A DNA stretch of 59,077 bases, from contig CAKNOI010000007.1 of assembly GCA_930990125.1 (NCBI GenBank), positions 1-59,077 on the forward strand, in the 5' to 3' direction. Position 1 is the first letter of the stretch, and the number at the start of each line of letters is the position of its first letter. Origin of the DNA: an uncultured Clostridiaceae bacterium (lineage in GTDB: Bacteria > Bacillota > Clostridia > TANB77 > CAG-508). Under the pieces are notes generated by a model. That model made no database searches, was not told the origin of the DNA, and saw only the letters and a program-made list of their open reading frames with translations. The translations under genes and the position numbers were made by a program. Shown piece by piece: positions 43,979-53,676 of the stretch.

Positions 43979-44018
43979 AAAAAAAGAAACAAAAAAATTG
44001 TTCTTTTTGTTTCTTTTT
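43979..44018 (-). terminator. Terminator of the dpaA-uppP unit
   Basis: A 15-bp A/T-rich stem AAAAAGAAACAAAAA/TTTTTGTTTCTTTTT, starting 4 nt after the uppP stop with a T run on the minus strand. Confidence 0.8.
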
Positions 44019-44022
44019 CTTT

Positions 44023-44826
44023 TTATTTAATAAGAAGTGCTATTAAAATGATAATTCCAAAAATAACACGATAAATGGCAAATCCTTTAAAGCTTCCTTT
44101 TTGTAAATAATTTAATAAGAATTTAATTACTATAATTCCTACGATAAAACTTGCAAACACTCCCACAAAAAATGGTATGTTAAATACAAAGTCTTTCATT
44201 TTTAATAAAGTGGCTCCTAATACGATTGGTGCAGAAAGCATGAAAGAATATTTCGCACAAGATTTTCTTTCTACTCCTAATAATCGTCCTGTTGTCATGG
44301 TAATTCCAGATCTAGATACTCCTGGAATAAAAGCAAGTGCTTGTGATAATCCAATTAAAAATGTTTGTTTAAATGTCATATTTTCGTATTTTGTATTTGA
44401 TTTTGCATTTTTATCTACCAAATAAAGAATGATACCCATTACAATAAGTGCTATTGCAATAATAAGTGGTTTTGTTAATACTCCTTCTGCAAAATGATCT
44501 AATAAAAATCCTATAATTCCTCCTGGTATGGTTGCAATCACAATATACCAGAACATTTTTCCTTCTATTGTTTTTTCTTTTTTTACAACTTGGTTCCATC
44601 CACCTTTAATAAGCGAAATCCAATCTTTAAAGAAAAAGATAGCTATTGCTAGTAGTGTTCCAAAATGTAATGCTACATCAAACCCTTCAAAAGCAGTAGC
44701 AAATTCTTCTGAATTCGTCCAGCCTAATAGCCAAGGAATGATATTTAAATGTGCAGAACTAGAAATAGGTAGTAGTTCTGTTAATCCTTGTATAATTCCC
44801 AAAATAAGTGCTTGTAATATACTCAT
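44023..44826 (-). CDS. uppP: Undecaprenyl-diphosphatase UppP (BacA)
   Basis: 267 aa, normal length, with about eight membrane spans. It dephosphorylates undecaprenyl diphosphate so the lipid carrier can be reused in peptidoglycan synthesis; extra copies give bacitracin resistance. The conserved motifs are ALILGIIQGLTELLPISSSA with the catalytic Glu, and GLSQALAFIPGVSRSGITMT with the Pro-Gly-x-Ser-Arg-Ser-Gly loop. It begins 26 nt after dpaA, which suggests a shared transcript and possibly a link to spore cortex synthesis. Confidence 0.96.
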   Translation of the reverse strand: MSILQALILGIIQGLTELLPISSSAHLNIIPWLLGWTNSEEFATAFEGFDVALHFGTLLAIAIFFFKDWISLIKGGWNQVVKKEKTIEGKMFWYIVIATIPGGIIGFLLDHFAEGVLTKPLIIAIALIVMGIILYLVDKNAKSNTKYENMTFKQTFLIGLSQALAFIPGVSRSGITMTTGRLLGVERKSCAKYSFMLSAPIVLGATLLKMKDFVFNIPFFVGVFASFIVGIIVIKFLLNYLQKGSFKGFAIYRVIFGIIILIALLIK

Positions 44827-44852
44827 TGTTTTTTCCTCTCTTTCATTTGTTC

Positions 44853-45713
44853 TTACATTTCTTTTATCATGTTATATAAGGTATCTTTAATAAATTCTGC
44901 TGAGGTAATTGGTGCTACTTTTCCCGGCAAAGATAATGCCCAAATTAATTTAATACCTAACTTTTTAGCAGCCATTTTATCTATTCCACCTGGATTAGAT
45001 GCTAAGTCGATAATGAGAACATCTTCTTTTACTTTTTGTAATTCTGCTTCTTTTAAAATAGTTACTGGTATGGTGTTAATAATAATATCAAATTTTCCAA
45101 GGTAATTGTCTAGTTCTTTCAAATGTACAGAATTGTATCCATATGCTTTAATCCATGCCAAGTCTGTATCTTTTCTTGCTTCGCAATATACTTGTGCACC
45201 AATTCCTTTTAAAATATTAGATAATATTTTTCCTACTCTTCCAAATCCCATTACCAACACTTTGCTACCATGTATTGTTCTTGTTGTTTCTTCCATTGCT
45301 ATTTGAATAGCTCCTTCTGCTGTAGATATAGTATTTAATACTGCTAATTCTTCCCTTGCCATAATATCCAGTATTTGTACATTGTTCCACTTTTCTATTA
45401 AGCTTTGCTTAATACTTCCGGCAATTACTTTTTTACCATCTAATTTTGAAAACAGTTCTTCTACTGTAATACAGGTATCACTAAATGGTGTATTAATATC
45501 TTTTCCATTGCTAGATAACGGAATTGGTCCTATTACTAATTCTGCTCCTTCTATTGCTTCTTCCATAGAAGAACATTTTTTTATGGTTTCTAATTTATTT
45601 AAATTTTCTGCTTTATCTAATGCAAATGTTTTAATAAGGAAACCATCTTCAGCAAGTAATTCTGCTAATTTTGCTATTCTTAAATCTCCACCAATAATTG
45701 TTATTTTTTTCAT
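44853..45713 (-). CDS. dpaA: Dipicolinate synthase subunit A
   Basis: 286 aa from ATG 45713, with AAGGG nine nt upstream; a second ATG at 45722 is too close to that site. DpaA (SpoVFA) has two nucleotide-binding domains. The first starts ITIIGGDLRIAKLAELLAED; the second, GSKVLVMGFGRVGKILSNIL near residue 150, is a classical GxGxxG. With DpaB it oxidises dihydroxy-tetrahydrodipicolinate to dipicolinate in the mother cell, which gives spores heat resistance. DpaB (a flavoprotein) normally follows directly but is not in this window; uppP follows instead. Confidence 0.92.
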   Translation of the reverse strand: MKKITIIGGDLRIAKLAELLAEDGFLIKTFALDKAENLNKLETIKKCSSMEEAIEGAELVIGPIPLSSNGKDINTPFSDTCITVEELFSKLDGKKVIAGSIKQSLIEKWNNVQILDIMAREELAVLNTISTAEGAIQIAMEETTRTIHGSKVLVMGFGRVGKILSNILKGIGAQVYCEARKDTDLAWIKAYGYNSVHLKELDNYLGKFDIIINTIPVTILKEAELQKVKEDVLIIDLASNPGGIDKMAAKKLGIKLIWALSLPGKVAPITSAEFIKDTLYNMIKEM

Positions 45714-45799
45714 TTTCCTCATCCCTTGTTTTGTATTTAGGTTTTTATTGGTACCTATAACCTTTACTTAGTATATTCTACTTTGTCTGTTTTATGTCA

Positions 45800-46429
45800 T
45801 TATTCTTCTTGTCTTTCTTTTTGTTCTTGTTCGTAAGATATTTCGTCTTTTTTCTTTTCAATACGAATATCACGATAGCTTAATGTTCCAACAATTTCTT
45901 GTGTTTCTTTTAAATGCCTCCATGTAATTTGTTCCATTTTGCTAGCTTTTCCTTTGTCTTTTACTTCATCTACTTCTTTATTTGGTATTATAATGTATTT
46001 TTTTATTGGAATAAAAATAGCATCTTCCTCTGCTAATTTTGCTACCGAAATATCTAGGTCAATTGCTAAATTTAAATAGGTTACTGCTTTTTCTTGTTCT
46101 CCTTTTAGCATTGCTATTTTAGCTAGGTAATAATAAGAACCAGCTTCTACTTCTTCTCCTGGAATACTTTTCAAAAAATAATTTTCCGCTTCCTCTAAAT
46201 CATCATATATCATAGCAATTTGTGCTAGGTCATAATATCCATGATACAATAAGGTATTTAATTCTGCTGCTTTTTCGTAATTATTTTTTGCATTTTGAAA
46301 ATCGTTCAGCATGGTATAGGTCATTCCTAATGCATAATAAATATCATATTCTATGGTATTATACTTTAATGCTTCTTTATAAATAGTAATAGCTTCTTTA
46401 TATCTTTCTTCTTCAAACAGGATTTCTCC
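45800..46429 (-). CDS. TPR protein, C-terminal part (out of frame with 46413-47009)
   Basis: About 209 codons from the probable frameshift point (GGA at 46427-46429) to the stop at 45800; the first ATG in this frame is at 46324. It carries about four tetratricopeptide repeats (GEILFEEERYKEAITIYKEA, MTYTMLNDFQNAKNNYEKAA, GYYDLAQIAMIYDDLEEAEN, YYYLAKIAMLKGEQEKAVTY) and then an acidic, charged tail. The repeats continue without a gap from the upstream gene if one base is skipped, so both parts are one gene of about 402 codons. Confidence 0.75.
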   Translation of the reverse strand, partial: GEILFEEERYKEAITIYKEALKYNTIEYDIYYALGMTYTMLNDFQNAKNNYEKAAELNTLLYHGYYDLAQIAMIYDDLEEAENYFLKSIPGEEVEAGSYYYLAKIAMLKGEQEKAVTYLNLAIDLDISVAKLAEEDAIFIPIKKYIIIPNKEVDEVKDKGKASKMEQITWRHLKETQEIVGTLSYRDIRIEKKKDEISYEQEQKERQEE

Positions 46430-47009
46430 GAAGTAGTAAAGATGCTTTTGTGTAATCTGGCTTAAGTTCTAGTAAATTATCTAACATAAGAGCTGCTTCA
46501 CTTTGTCTTCCACATTGCTTCAACAAATCGGATATAACAAAATAGGACTGATAGTCTTTTTTATTAATATCGATTGCTGTTACATATTCTTCAATACCTT
46601 TTTCCTTTTCCCCTTCTTTTACTAGAATTTCTGCCAAAAATTTATGCCCTAAATAAGATTGTGGATATTTGTTTATTAATTTTTCTAAATGTTTTTTTGC
46701 AGTAGCCGTATCTCCCAATACAAAACTTATTTTTGCTTTTGCAATTTGTAGACATTCTGCAAAGTTAAATCCTCTCCATTCTATTCCTAAAATAATAAGA
46801 GGAAGTAACACAGATAGTAAGTATATTAGTATATGGAGTAGAAGTGTCAGTTCTTTTGAACAAATTAAGCTAATAAAATTAATGGTAATTCCTATTACTT
46901 GTATTACTAATAATACAAGGTAAGAAGTGTCATTTTTTATAATCATTTTTAGAAAGATAAAAATAAAAAGAGTGAAAGCTAGCAAATTGAAAATAATAAT
47001 TTCAATCAT
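46413..47009 (-). CDS. TPR membrane protein, N-terminal part (frameshifted)
   Basis: 198 aa as read. Three membrane spans fill residues 1-80 (IEIIIFNLLAFTLFIFIFLK, YLVLLVIQVIGITINFISLI, LTLLLHILIYLLSVLLPLII). TPR repeats follow (LQIAKAKISFVLGDTATAKK, AEILVKEGEKEKGIEEYVTA, LLKQCGRQSEAALMLDNLLE). The last residues RRNPV come from the wrong frame. At CTT-CGG (46428-46433) skipping one C restores the TPR reading LLLGEILFEEERYKEAI. This is either a disrupted gene, a base-call error, or a programmed +1 shift at a rare CGG codon. Function unknown; TPR proteins usually scaffold complexes. Confidence 0.75.
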   Translation of the reverse strand: MIEIIIFNLLAFTLFIFIFLKMIIKNDTSYLVLLVIQVIGITINFISLICSKELTLLLHILIYLLSVLLPLIILGIEWRGFNFAECLQIAKAKISFVLGDTATAKKHLEKLINKYPQSYLGHKFLAEILVKEGEKEKGIEEYVTAIDINKKDYQSYFVISDLLKQCGRQSEAALMLDNLLELKPDYTKASLLLRRNPV

Positions 47010-47060
47010 ATTAGATTTCCCTCCTTCTTTTTTTCATTTTCTTTTTATTTTCTTTTGCTT

Positions 47061-47591
47061 TTATTTTAAAAATTCTTTTTTGTAATTTTCGATACAATCT
47101 TGGATGATTTTTTCTGCATCTTCTCTTCCTAGTATTTTTTCTACCATGGTTTGTTTTCCTTCTAGTTGTTTATATACTTCAAAGAAGTGCATAATTTCTG
47201 CTGATATATGATTTGGTACTTCGGTAATATCTTGATAACAATTTAAGAAAGGATCTTTTTTAGCAACTGCTACAATCTTTTCGTCAAATTCGTTATTATC
47301 AATCATTTTTATTACTCCAATAGGATAACATTCTACCAAAGTTAATGGTATAATGTTTTCTTGGCATAGTACTAATACATCTAATGGGTCATGATCCCCT
47401 GCATAGGTTCTTGGAATAAATCCATAATTTGCAGGATAATGTGTCGCAGTATATAATACTCTGTCTAATTTTAACATTCCTGTTTCCTTGTCCAATTCAT
47501 ACTTGTTTTTGCAACCTTTTGAAATTTCAATAACTGCTAAAAAATCATCTTTTTGTATTCTTTCTTCTTTTACGTCATGCCATACGTTCAT
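47061..47591 (-). CDS. ppa: Inorganic pyrophosphatase, family I
   Basis: 176 aa, the size of soluble bacterial Ppa, which hydrolyses pyrophosphate and so drives biosynthesis. Active-site stretches: AVIEISKGCKNKYELDKETG (Lys/Glu/Lys), YPANYGFIPRTYAGDHDPLDVLV with the signature D-x-D-P-x-D acidic metal cluster, and KKDPFLNCYQDITEVP. The gene has its own promoter (47628-47656) and the downstream TPR gene begins 51 nt later. Confidence 0.95.
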   Translation of the reverse strand: MNVWHDVKEERIQKDDFLAVIEISKGCKNKYELDKETGMLKLDRVLYTATHYPANYGFIPRTYAGDHDPLDVLVLCQENIIPLTLVECYPIGVIKMIDNNEFDEKIVAVAKKDPFLNCYQDITEVPNHISAEIMHFFEVYKQLEGKQTMVEKILGREDAEKIIQDCIENYKKEFLK

Positions 47592-47627
47592 TTTGTATCA
47601 TTTCCTTTCTTCATTTTTAGTATATCT

Positions 47628-47656
47628 ATTTTATGACAAATTTCCCAAATTGTCTA
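47628..47656 (-). promoter_or_regulatory. Promoter of ppa
   Basis: TAGACA (47651-47656), 17-nt spacer, TAAAAT (47628-47633) on the minus strand. Confidence 0.65.
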
Positions 47657-47687
47657 GTCCTAAGCCAAAATTTTTGCATTTTTAGAC

Positions 47688-47718
47688 AAAAAAGCATCTT
47701 GAGCTAAGATGCTTTTTT
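47688..47718 (-). terminator. Terminator of the fatty-acid operon
   Basis: A 13-bp stem AAAAAAGCATCTT/AAGATGCTTTTTT with loop GAGCT, 4 nt after the fabI stop. Confidence 0.92.
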
Positions 47719-47721
47719 AAG

Positions 47722-48486
47722 TTATATTCCCATAATATTATATCCATTATCTGCATAAATTATTTGGCCTGTGATGCTACTTGCCATGTCAGATAGTAAG
47801 AAACTTACTACATTTCCTACTTCTTCTATGGTTACATTTCTCTTAAGTGGTGCTTTTTCTTCTACCACATCTAATATTTTTCCAAAGTCTTTAATTCCTT
47901 TTGCAGAAAGTGTTTTGATTGGTCCTGCTGAAACGGCGTTTACACGAATACTTTCTTTTCCTAAATTATCGGCTAAGTAACGCACACTAGCTTCTAGGGC
48001 AGCTTTTGCGATTCCCATTACATTATAGCCTTCTAGTACTTTGGTAGAACCATAATAGGTTAAAGATACTAAACTTGCATTTGGATTTAAAACTTCCTTA
48101 GCATATCTTGCTACTGCTACAAAAGAATAACTGCTAATATCATTTGCATGGCTAAATCCTTCTCTGGATGTTAAAATAAAATCATTTCTTAGATCTTCTG
48201 TATTAGCATGTGCAATACTATGTAAAATTCCATCAATTGTTCCATAATCTTTTTTTATGTTTTGAAATAAGTTTTGAATACTTTCATCTGTTGCTACATC
48301 ACATTCATAGGCTTTGGCATTTGGAATTTCTTGTATTAATTCTAAAATTTTTTCTTTTTTCTCGCTTGGGTGATAAGCAAAAAGAACAGTTGCTCCTTGC
48401 TGTGCAGCGGACTTTGCTGCTCCCCATGCAATACTCCATTTGTTACGAATTCCCATAATTAAAATTTTTTTATTTTCTAATATCAT
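47722..48486 (-). CDS. fabI: Enoyl-ACP reductase FabI
   Basis: 254 aa from ATG 48486, set by AAGGAGG 7 nt upstream; the longer frame overlaps accDA further. It catalyses the last step of each elongation round, NAD(P)H reduction of trans-2-enoyl-ACP, and is the triclosan target. The N-terminal loop [20 protein letters not shown] is the FabI form of the SDR dinucleotide site. The catalytic Tyr-x6-Lys is in [15 protein letters not shown]. It starts within the 3' end of accDA (17-nt overlap). Many Clostridia use FabK instead, so its presence predicts triclosan sensitivity. Confidence 0.95.
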   Translation of the reverse strand: MILENKKILIMGIRNKWSIAWGAAKSAAQQGATVLFAYHPSEKKEKILELIQEIPNAKAYECDVATDESIQNLFQNIKKDYGTIDGILHSIAHANTEDLRNDFILTSREGFSHANDISSYSFVAVARYAKEVLNPNASLVSLTYYGSTKVLEGYNVMGIAKAALEASVRYLADNLGKESIRVNAVSAGPIKTLSAKGIKDFGKILDVVEEKAPLKRNVTIEEVGNVVSFLLSDMASSITGQIIYADNGYNIMGI

Positions 48487-50200
48487 TTTTTTCCTCCTTA
48501 TATTCTCCCATATTTCTAAATTTTTCATAACGCATTTGGGTTAATTTTGCTTTTGAAAGTTTTTCTAGTCTGCTCATTTCTTCTACAATATACTGTACCA
48601 TTTCTTCAGATACTTGTTTTATATTTTCTTTTTTTACTCCACCTTCTGGCTCTGGCAATACGGCATCTACTATTCCACTTTGCCATAATTCTTCTGCTGT
48701 TAGTTTCATTTTTTCTGCCGCTTCTTTTACTCTACTACTGTCTTTCCATAAAATGCTTGCATACCCTTCTGGAGATAAAATAGAATATACCGCGTTTTCT
48801 AGCATAGCCACTCTATCTGCCACTCCAAGAGCAAGCGCTCCACCACTAGAGCCTTCCCCAATTACAATAGCAAGAATAGGAACTGTTAACTGTACCATTT
48901 CCATTAAATTTTTAGCAATAGCTTCTCCTTGACCTCTTTCTTCTGCACCTGTACCTGGATAGGCTCCTTTGGTATCAATAAGCGTAAGAATTGGCTTACC
49001 AAACTTTTCTGCTTGTTTCATTAATCGTAATGCTTTTCGGTAACTTTCTGGATTTGGCATACCAAAGTTTCGCTCCATATTTTCTTTGGTGGTTCTGCCT
49101 TTTTGTTGTGCAAGAATCATATAGTATTTTCCTTTTATTTTACCTATTCCACATACGGTTGCTTTATCATCTGCAAAATATCTATCTCCATGAAGTTCTA
49201 CAAACTCCTCTGTTATTTCTGCTATATAATCTAACGATGTAGCCCTTCCTGGTTTTCTTGCTATTTCTACTCTTTCCCATGCAGATAACGTTTGTTTTTT
49301 CGTCTCGCTTTTTTTGCTTTTTTTTCCTTTTGTTGTAACTTCTATTGGTTCTTCTTTTTGATAAGCTTTTAAGAAAAAGGCAAGTGTACTTTTCATTTCT
49401 TTTCTTGGAACAATTTTATCAATAAATCCATGTTCTAGTAAAAACTCTGCTGTTTGAAAATCTTCTGGAAGTTCTTCATGAATAGTTCCTGCAATAACTC
49501 TTTTTCCTGCAAACCCAATCATTGCTTCTGGTTCTGCTAAAATAATATCTCCTAAAGAAGCAAATGATGCAGTAACACCACCATAGGTTGGGTCTGTTAA
49601 TACCGAAATATAGAGTAATCCTTTTTCATGATGTTTTGCAATAGCAGCAGAAGTTTTTGCCATTTGCATTAAGGACTGAATTCCTTCTTGCATTCTGGCA
49701 CCTCCAGAAACACTAAATAGAATTAGTGGCAGTTTTTGTTTGGTAGCTTTTTCTATTAACCTTGTTATTTTTTCTCCTACTACTACCCCCATGCTTCCCA
49801 TTAAAAAGTTTCCATCCATGATACCTACTACTGCTTTTTGCCCTTCTATAGTACATTCACCACACAAAACAGCTTCTTCTATTTTTGTTTTTTCTTGCAA
49901 ACTTTTTATTTTTTCTTCGTAGCCTTCTAGGTGTAAAGGATTTGCTGTACTTAAATTCCACTTATATTCTACAAAGCTTCCTTCATCTGCTATTTGTTTT
50001 ATTCTTCTTCTACTAGATAAACGGAAGTGATATCCACAATTTGGGCACACACTGTAGTTTTCGTGTACAATATCTTTGTATAAAATTTCGCCACATTTAT
50101 TGCACTTTACCCATTTGCCAATAGGAATGTCTGGTTTTATTATGCCTTCTTTTTCTTCTTCGTCTTTTCTTTCCCTTTTTTTGATTTTATCTAAAATCAT
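48470..50200 (-). CDS. accDA: Fused acetyl-CoA carboxylase carboxyltransferase, beta plus alpha (AccD-AccA)
   Basis: 576 aa in one continuous frame. Residues about 30-275 are AccD, with the zinc finger CNKCGE ... [10 protein letters not shown] and crotonase-fold stretches [20 protein letters not shown] and [16 protein letters not shown] Lys/Ser-rich linker (about 278-298, [12 protein letters not shown]) leads to AccA (about 300-560: [60 protein letters not shown]). The two subunits are separate in most bacteria. Together they move the carboxyl group from biotin to acetyl-CoA. It overlaps accC by 4 nt and fabI by 17 nt. Confidence 0.95.
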   Translation of the reverse strand: MILDKIKKRERKDEEEKEGIIKPDIPIGKWVKCNKCGEILYKDIVHENYSVCPNCGYHFRLSSRRRIKQIADEGSFVEYKWNLSTANPLHLEGYEEKIKSLQEKTKIEEAVLCGECTIEGQKAVVGIMDGNFLMGSMGVVVGEKITRLIEKATKQKLPLILFSVSGGARMQEGIQSLMQMAKTSAAIAKHHEKGLLYISVLTDPTYGGVTASFASLGDIILAEPEAMIGFAGKRVIAGTIHEELPEDFQTAEFLLEHGFIDKIVPRKEMKSTLAFFLKAYQKEEPIEVTTKGKKSKKSETKKQTLSAWERVEIARKPGRATSLDYIAEITEEFVELHGDRYFADDKATVCGIGKIKGKYYMILAQQKGRTTKENMERNFGMPNPESYRKALRLMKQAEKFGKPILTLIDTKGAYPGTGAEERGQGEAIAKNLMEMVQLTVPILAIVIGEGSSGGALALGVADRVAMLENAVYSILSPEGYASILWKDSSRVKEAAEKMKLTAEELWQSGIVDAVLPEPEGGVKKENIKQVSEEMVQYIVEEMSRLEKLSKAKLTQMRYEKFRNMGEYKEEKNDIRK

Positions 50201-51555
50201 AAAAGTTTCTCCTTTTTCTGTTTTTTCACTTCTAAAAAGGAAGTATCAAAATTTCCTTCTTCAAAGTCTACATCTTCTAAAATTTCATATAAAAAATCCA
50301 CATTGGTAGTAATGCCATCGATGACTACTTCTTCTAATGCTCTTTTCATTTTTGCAATTGCTTCTTTTCTATCTTCTCCATGACAAATAATTTTAGCAAG
50401 CATGGAATCATAAACTGGTGGAATAGTATAACCACTATAAATAGCAGTATCTATTCTCACACCATTTCCTCCTGGTAAATTTAATTCTTGTATGGTACCT
50501 GGACAAGGAATAAAGTTCTTTTCTGGGTTTTCGGCATTTATTCTACATTCTATGGTATGACCAGAAAAAGAAATATCTTTTTGTGTAAAACGTAACGTTT
50601 CTCCTGCTGCAATACGTATTTGTTCCTTTACAATGTCTATTCCTGTTTGCATTTCTGTTACAGGATGTTCTACTTGTACCCTTGTGTTCATTTCCATGAA
50701 ATAAAAATCTTTGTTTTTATCTACTAAGAATTCGATGGTACCTGCATTATAGTAGCCAGAAGCTTTTACTGCTTTCATAGCAGCTTTTCCCATTTTATTT
50801 CTTAAGGTTTCATCTAATACTGTAGATGGGCTTTCTTCTATTATTTTTTGATTTCTTCTTTGGATACTACAATCTCTTTCTCCTAAATGAATAGCATTAC
50901 CGTGTTTATCTGCTAACACTTGGATTTCTACATGTCTTGGGTTTTCTATGTATTTTTCTAAATATAGTTCATCATCCTGAAAAGCATTTCTTGCTTCTTG
51001 TTTTACTAGTGGATAGGCATCTTCTAATTCTTTTGGACTATATACCAATCGGATTCCTTTTCCTCCTCCTCCACTAGATGCTTTTAGCATAACAGGATAC
51101 CCTATCTTACTTGCTATTTCTTTTGCCTGACTTAGGCTTTCTAGTTTCCCTTCTGACCCTGGAATAACTGGAACTCCTGCTTTTTTCATTAATTCTTTAC
51201 TATGGGATTTATTTCCCATTTTATCAATAACAACATAAGAAGGACCAATAAAACAAATATTACTTTCTTCACAAATTCTTGCAAAATGAGCATTTTCTGA
51301 TAAAAAACCAAACCCCGGATGGATAGCCTCTGCTCCTGTTAAGCATGCAGCTTCTAATATATTTTTCATATTTAAATAACTTTTGCCAGAACTTGCAGGT
51401 CCTATGCAAACTGCTTCATCTGCCAATCTTGTATGCATTGCTTCTTTATCTGCTTCGGAATATACCGCAACGGTTTTTATTCCCATTTCTTTACACGCAC
51501 GAATAATACGAACAGCAATTTCTCCACGATTAGCAATTAGTATTTTTGAAAACAT
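50197..51555 (-). CDS. accC: Biotin carboxylase subunit of acetyl-CoA carboxylase
   Basis: 452 aa, normal length. It carboxylates biotin on AccB with bicarbonate and ATP. The N-terminal domain begins [20 protein letters not shown]. The ATP-grasp domain carries [16 protein letters not shown] (glycine loop) and [15 protein letters not shown] with the catalytic Glu/Asn/Arg; the C-terminal domain follows. It starts 9 nt after fabZ and its stop overlaps the accDA start (ATGA), so the carboxylase subunits are translationally coupled. Confidence 0.97.
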   Translation of the reverse strand: MFSKILIANRGEIAVRIIRACKEMGIKTVAVYSEADKEAMHTRLADEAVCIGPASSGKSYLNMKNILEAACLTGAEAIHPGFGFLSENAHFARICEESNICFIGPSYVVIDKMGNKSHSKELMKKAGVPVIPGSEGKLESLSQAKEIASKIGYPVMLKASSGGGGKGIRLVYSPKELEDAYPLVKQEARNAFQDDELYLEKYIENPRHVEIQVLADKHGNAIHLGERDCSIQRRNQKIIEESPSTVLDETLRNKMGKAAMKAVKASGYYNAGTIEFLVDKNKDFYFMEMNTRVQVEHPVTEMQTGIDIVKEQIRIAAGETLRFTQKDISFSGHTIECRINAENPEKNFIPCPGTIQELNLPGGNGVRIDTAIYSGYTIPPVYDSMLAKIICHGEDRKEAIAKMKRALEEVVIDGITTNVDFLYEILEDVDFEEGNFDTSFLEVKKQKKEKLL

Positions 51556-51564
51556 GGTTTCCTC

Positions 51565-51990
51565 CTATCCTACTACTGCGAAAGTAAGCTCTCCTTTTAC
51601 GGCAACTGCACCATCTACAGTAGCTATTGCTTCTCCTACACCAATACTACCTTTTTGTTTGATAATATTTACTTCTAAACGTAACACATCTCCTGGAACA
51701 ACTTGTTTTTTAAAACGTAAATTGTTAATTCCACCAAAAATAGCATTTTTTCCTTTATTTTCTGGTAAAGAAAGAATAGAAACTGCACCCGTTTGTGCCA
51801 AAGCTTCTACCATTAATACCCCTGGCATAATTGGGTTACCTGGAAAATGTCCTGTAAAAAATGGCTCATTGATGGTTACATTTTTATAAGCAACACAAGA
51901 TTTTCCTGGAACCACCTCTTCTACACGGTCAATCATCAAAAAAGGTGGTCTTTGTGGAATAATATCCATAATCTCAACACTTGTTAACAT
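51565..51990 (-). CDS. fabZ: 3-hydroxyacyl-ACP dehydratase FabZ
   Basis: 141 aa, hot-dog fold. It dehydrates 3-hydroxyacyl-ACP to trans-2-enoyl-ACP. Active-site His is in [20 protein letters not shown], and the Glu of VEALAQTG lies 14 residues later, as in the family; [14 protein letters not shown] is the N-terminal signature. It lies between accB and accC, with 10-nt and 9-nt gaps. Confidence 0.96.
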   Translation of the reverse strand: MLTSVEIMDIIPQRPPFLMIDRVEEVVPGKSCVAYKNVTINEPFFTGHFPGNPIMPGVLMVEALAQTGAVSILSLPENKGKNAIFGGINNLRFKKQVVPGDVLRLEVNIIKQKGSIGVGEAIATVDGAVAVKGELTFAVVG

Positions 51991-52000
51991 ATATCTTCTC

Positions 52001-52426
52001 CTATCTTACTTTTATTTTAAATAGTGGTTTTCCGAAGTCTACCATTTCTTCGTTTTTGCTACATATTTCGACAATTTCTCCATCGTATTCGGATTCTACT
52101 TCGTTCATTAGTTTCATTGCTTCTATAATACAAAGTACTTGCCCTTTTTTTACGGCATCTCCTACTTTTACAAATTCTTTTTCTTTTGGAGAGGCTTTGG
52201 TATAAAAGGTTCCTACCATAGGAGAAGTAATACATTGTATTGTTTCGTCTTTTTCTTCTTGCGTTTTTGTTACTTCTGGTTCTTTTTTGGTATTTACTAC
52301 TGCTGAAGATACTTCTTCTCTTTTTTTCATATTTATTTTAACGCCATCCGGAAATTCGATACTTAATGTGTCTAGTTTTGAATTTCCCATGGTTTCTATT
52401 AATTTTTGAATTTCTTCGTAATTCAT
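52001..52426 (-). CDS. accB: Biotin carboxyl carrier protein of acetyl-CoA carboxylase
   Basis: 141 aa. An N-terminal helical dimer segment ([20 protein letters not shown]) and a Lys/Glu/Thr-rich linker (about residues 40-68) precede the biotinyl domain. The biotin-accepting lysine is in [14 protein letters not shown], and the thumb region [14 protein letters not shown] is visible. BirA, encoded at 57812-58396, would attach biotin. The start is one base past the fabF stop, in a tight operon. Confidence 0.96.
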   Translation of the reverse strand: MNYEEIQKLIETMGNSKLDTLSIEFPDGVKINMKKREEVSSAVVNTKKEPEVTKTQEEKDETIQCITSPMVGTFYTKASPKEKEFVKVGDAVKKGQVLCIIEAMKLMNEVESEYDGEIVEICSKNEEMVDFGKPLFKIKVR

Positions 52427-52427
52427 G

Positions 52428-53663
52428 TTATTCCTCCCATTTTTTTAGAATAATAGAACTGTTGTGTCCTCCAAATCCTAAGGAATTGGACATAGCATAT
52501 GTAATATCTTTTTGTATTCCATGGTTTGGTACAATATTTAGGTCACATTCTTCATCTTTTACTTGGTAGCCAATTGTTGGCGGAATAAATCCTTCTTGTA
52601 GTGCTTTTACACAACAAATAGCCTCTACTGCTCCTGCTGCTCCTAGTAAATGTCCTGTGTTTCCTTTTGTTGAACTCATATATACTGTATTTGCTTTTTC
52701 TCCTAATGCTTTTTTAACTGCCATGGTTTCTCCTTTGTCGTTTAATGGAGTAGATGTTCCATGTGCATTTATATAGTCTATTTGTTCTTTTTGTATTCCG
52801 GCATCGTTTATGGCATTTTCCATTGCTCTTGCAGCACCTTCTCCTCCTGGTGCTGGAGAGGTAATATGGTACGCATCAGTAGATGCACCATAGCCTACTA
52901 CTTCGGCATAGATGTGAGCACCTCTTTGTTTTGCGTGTTCTAGTTCTTCTAGTACTAAAACACCTGCTCCTTCTCCCATTACAAATCCGCTTCTCTCGGC
53001 ATCAAATGGAATACTTGCTCTGATTTTATCTGTTGCTTGTGATAATGCCTTAATGTTCATAAATCCAGCTACTCCTGTTGGGGTAATAGAACATTCTGTT
53101 CCTCCTGCTAATACTACATCTTGGTAGCCATGTTTAATTAATCTATAGCTTTCACCTATACTATGGGTACTACTTGCACAAGCAGTTACCATGGCAAAAG
53201 ATTCTCCTTTTAGTCCTAGGTCAATAGCAACATTTCCTGCTGCCATGTTGGTAATAGCAATGGGAATATACATAGGAGATACTCTATCTGGACCTTTTTC
53301 TAGATAAATAGCATTTTGTTCTTCTATGCTTTTTAATCCTCCCATTCCAGAACTAATAACTGTTCCTACTCTTGTCATGTCTGTATTTTCCTCTTGAATA
53401 CCACTATCTTTAAAAGCTTCTCTTGCTGCAATCATCGCATATTGGGTAAACCCATCAATACGTTTTGCTGCTTTATGGTCAAAATAGTTTTCTGGATGAT
53501 AGTCTTTTATTTCTGCTGCTAATTTTACTTTAAAGTCTGCAGTATCAAAATAGGTAATCTCATCAATTCCACATTTTTCTTCTTTGATACTGTTCCAAAA
53601 TTCTTCTACCGTATTTCCTATTGGAGTAATTGCTCCCATTCCTGTTATAACAACTCTTCTCAT
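52428..53663 (-). CDS. fabF: 3-oxoacyl-ACP synthase II FabF
   Basis: 411 aa from ATG 53663, set by an AGGGGG binding site; the longer frame adds seven residues overlapping fabG. It elongates acyl-ACP with malonyl-ACP. The catalytic triad is complete: Cys in VTACASSTHSIG, His in YINAHGTSTPLND, and His in STKGNTGHLLGAAGAVEA. The N-terminal RRVVITGMGAITPIG is the usual thiolase-fold start. Translationally close to fabG (13 nt) and accB (1 nt). Confidence 0.97.
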   Translation of the reverse strand: MRRVVITGMGAITPIGNTVEEFWNSIKEEKCGIDEITYFDTADFKVKLAAEIKDYHPENYFDHKAAKRIDGFTQYAMIAAREAFKDSGIQEENTDMTRVGTVISSGMGGLKSIEEQNAIYLEKGPDRVSPMYIPIAITNMAAGNVAIDLGLKGESFAMVTACASSTHSIGESYRLIKHGYQDVVLAGGTECSITPTGVAGFMNIKALSQATDKIRASIPFDAERSGFVMGEGAGVLVLEELEHAKQRGAHIYAEVVGYGASTDAYHITSPAPGGEGAARAMENAINDAGIQKEQIDYINAHGTSTPLNDKGETMAVKKALGEKANTVYMSSTKGNTGHLLGAAGAVEAICCVKALQEGFIPPTIGYQVKDEECDLNIVPNHGIQKDITYAMSNSLGFGGHNSSIILKKWEE

Positions 53664-53676
53664 GTTTTCTTTCCCC

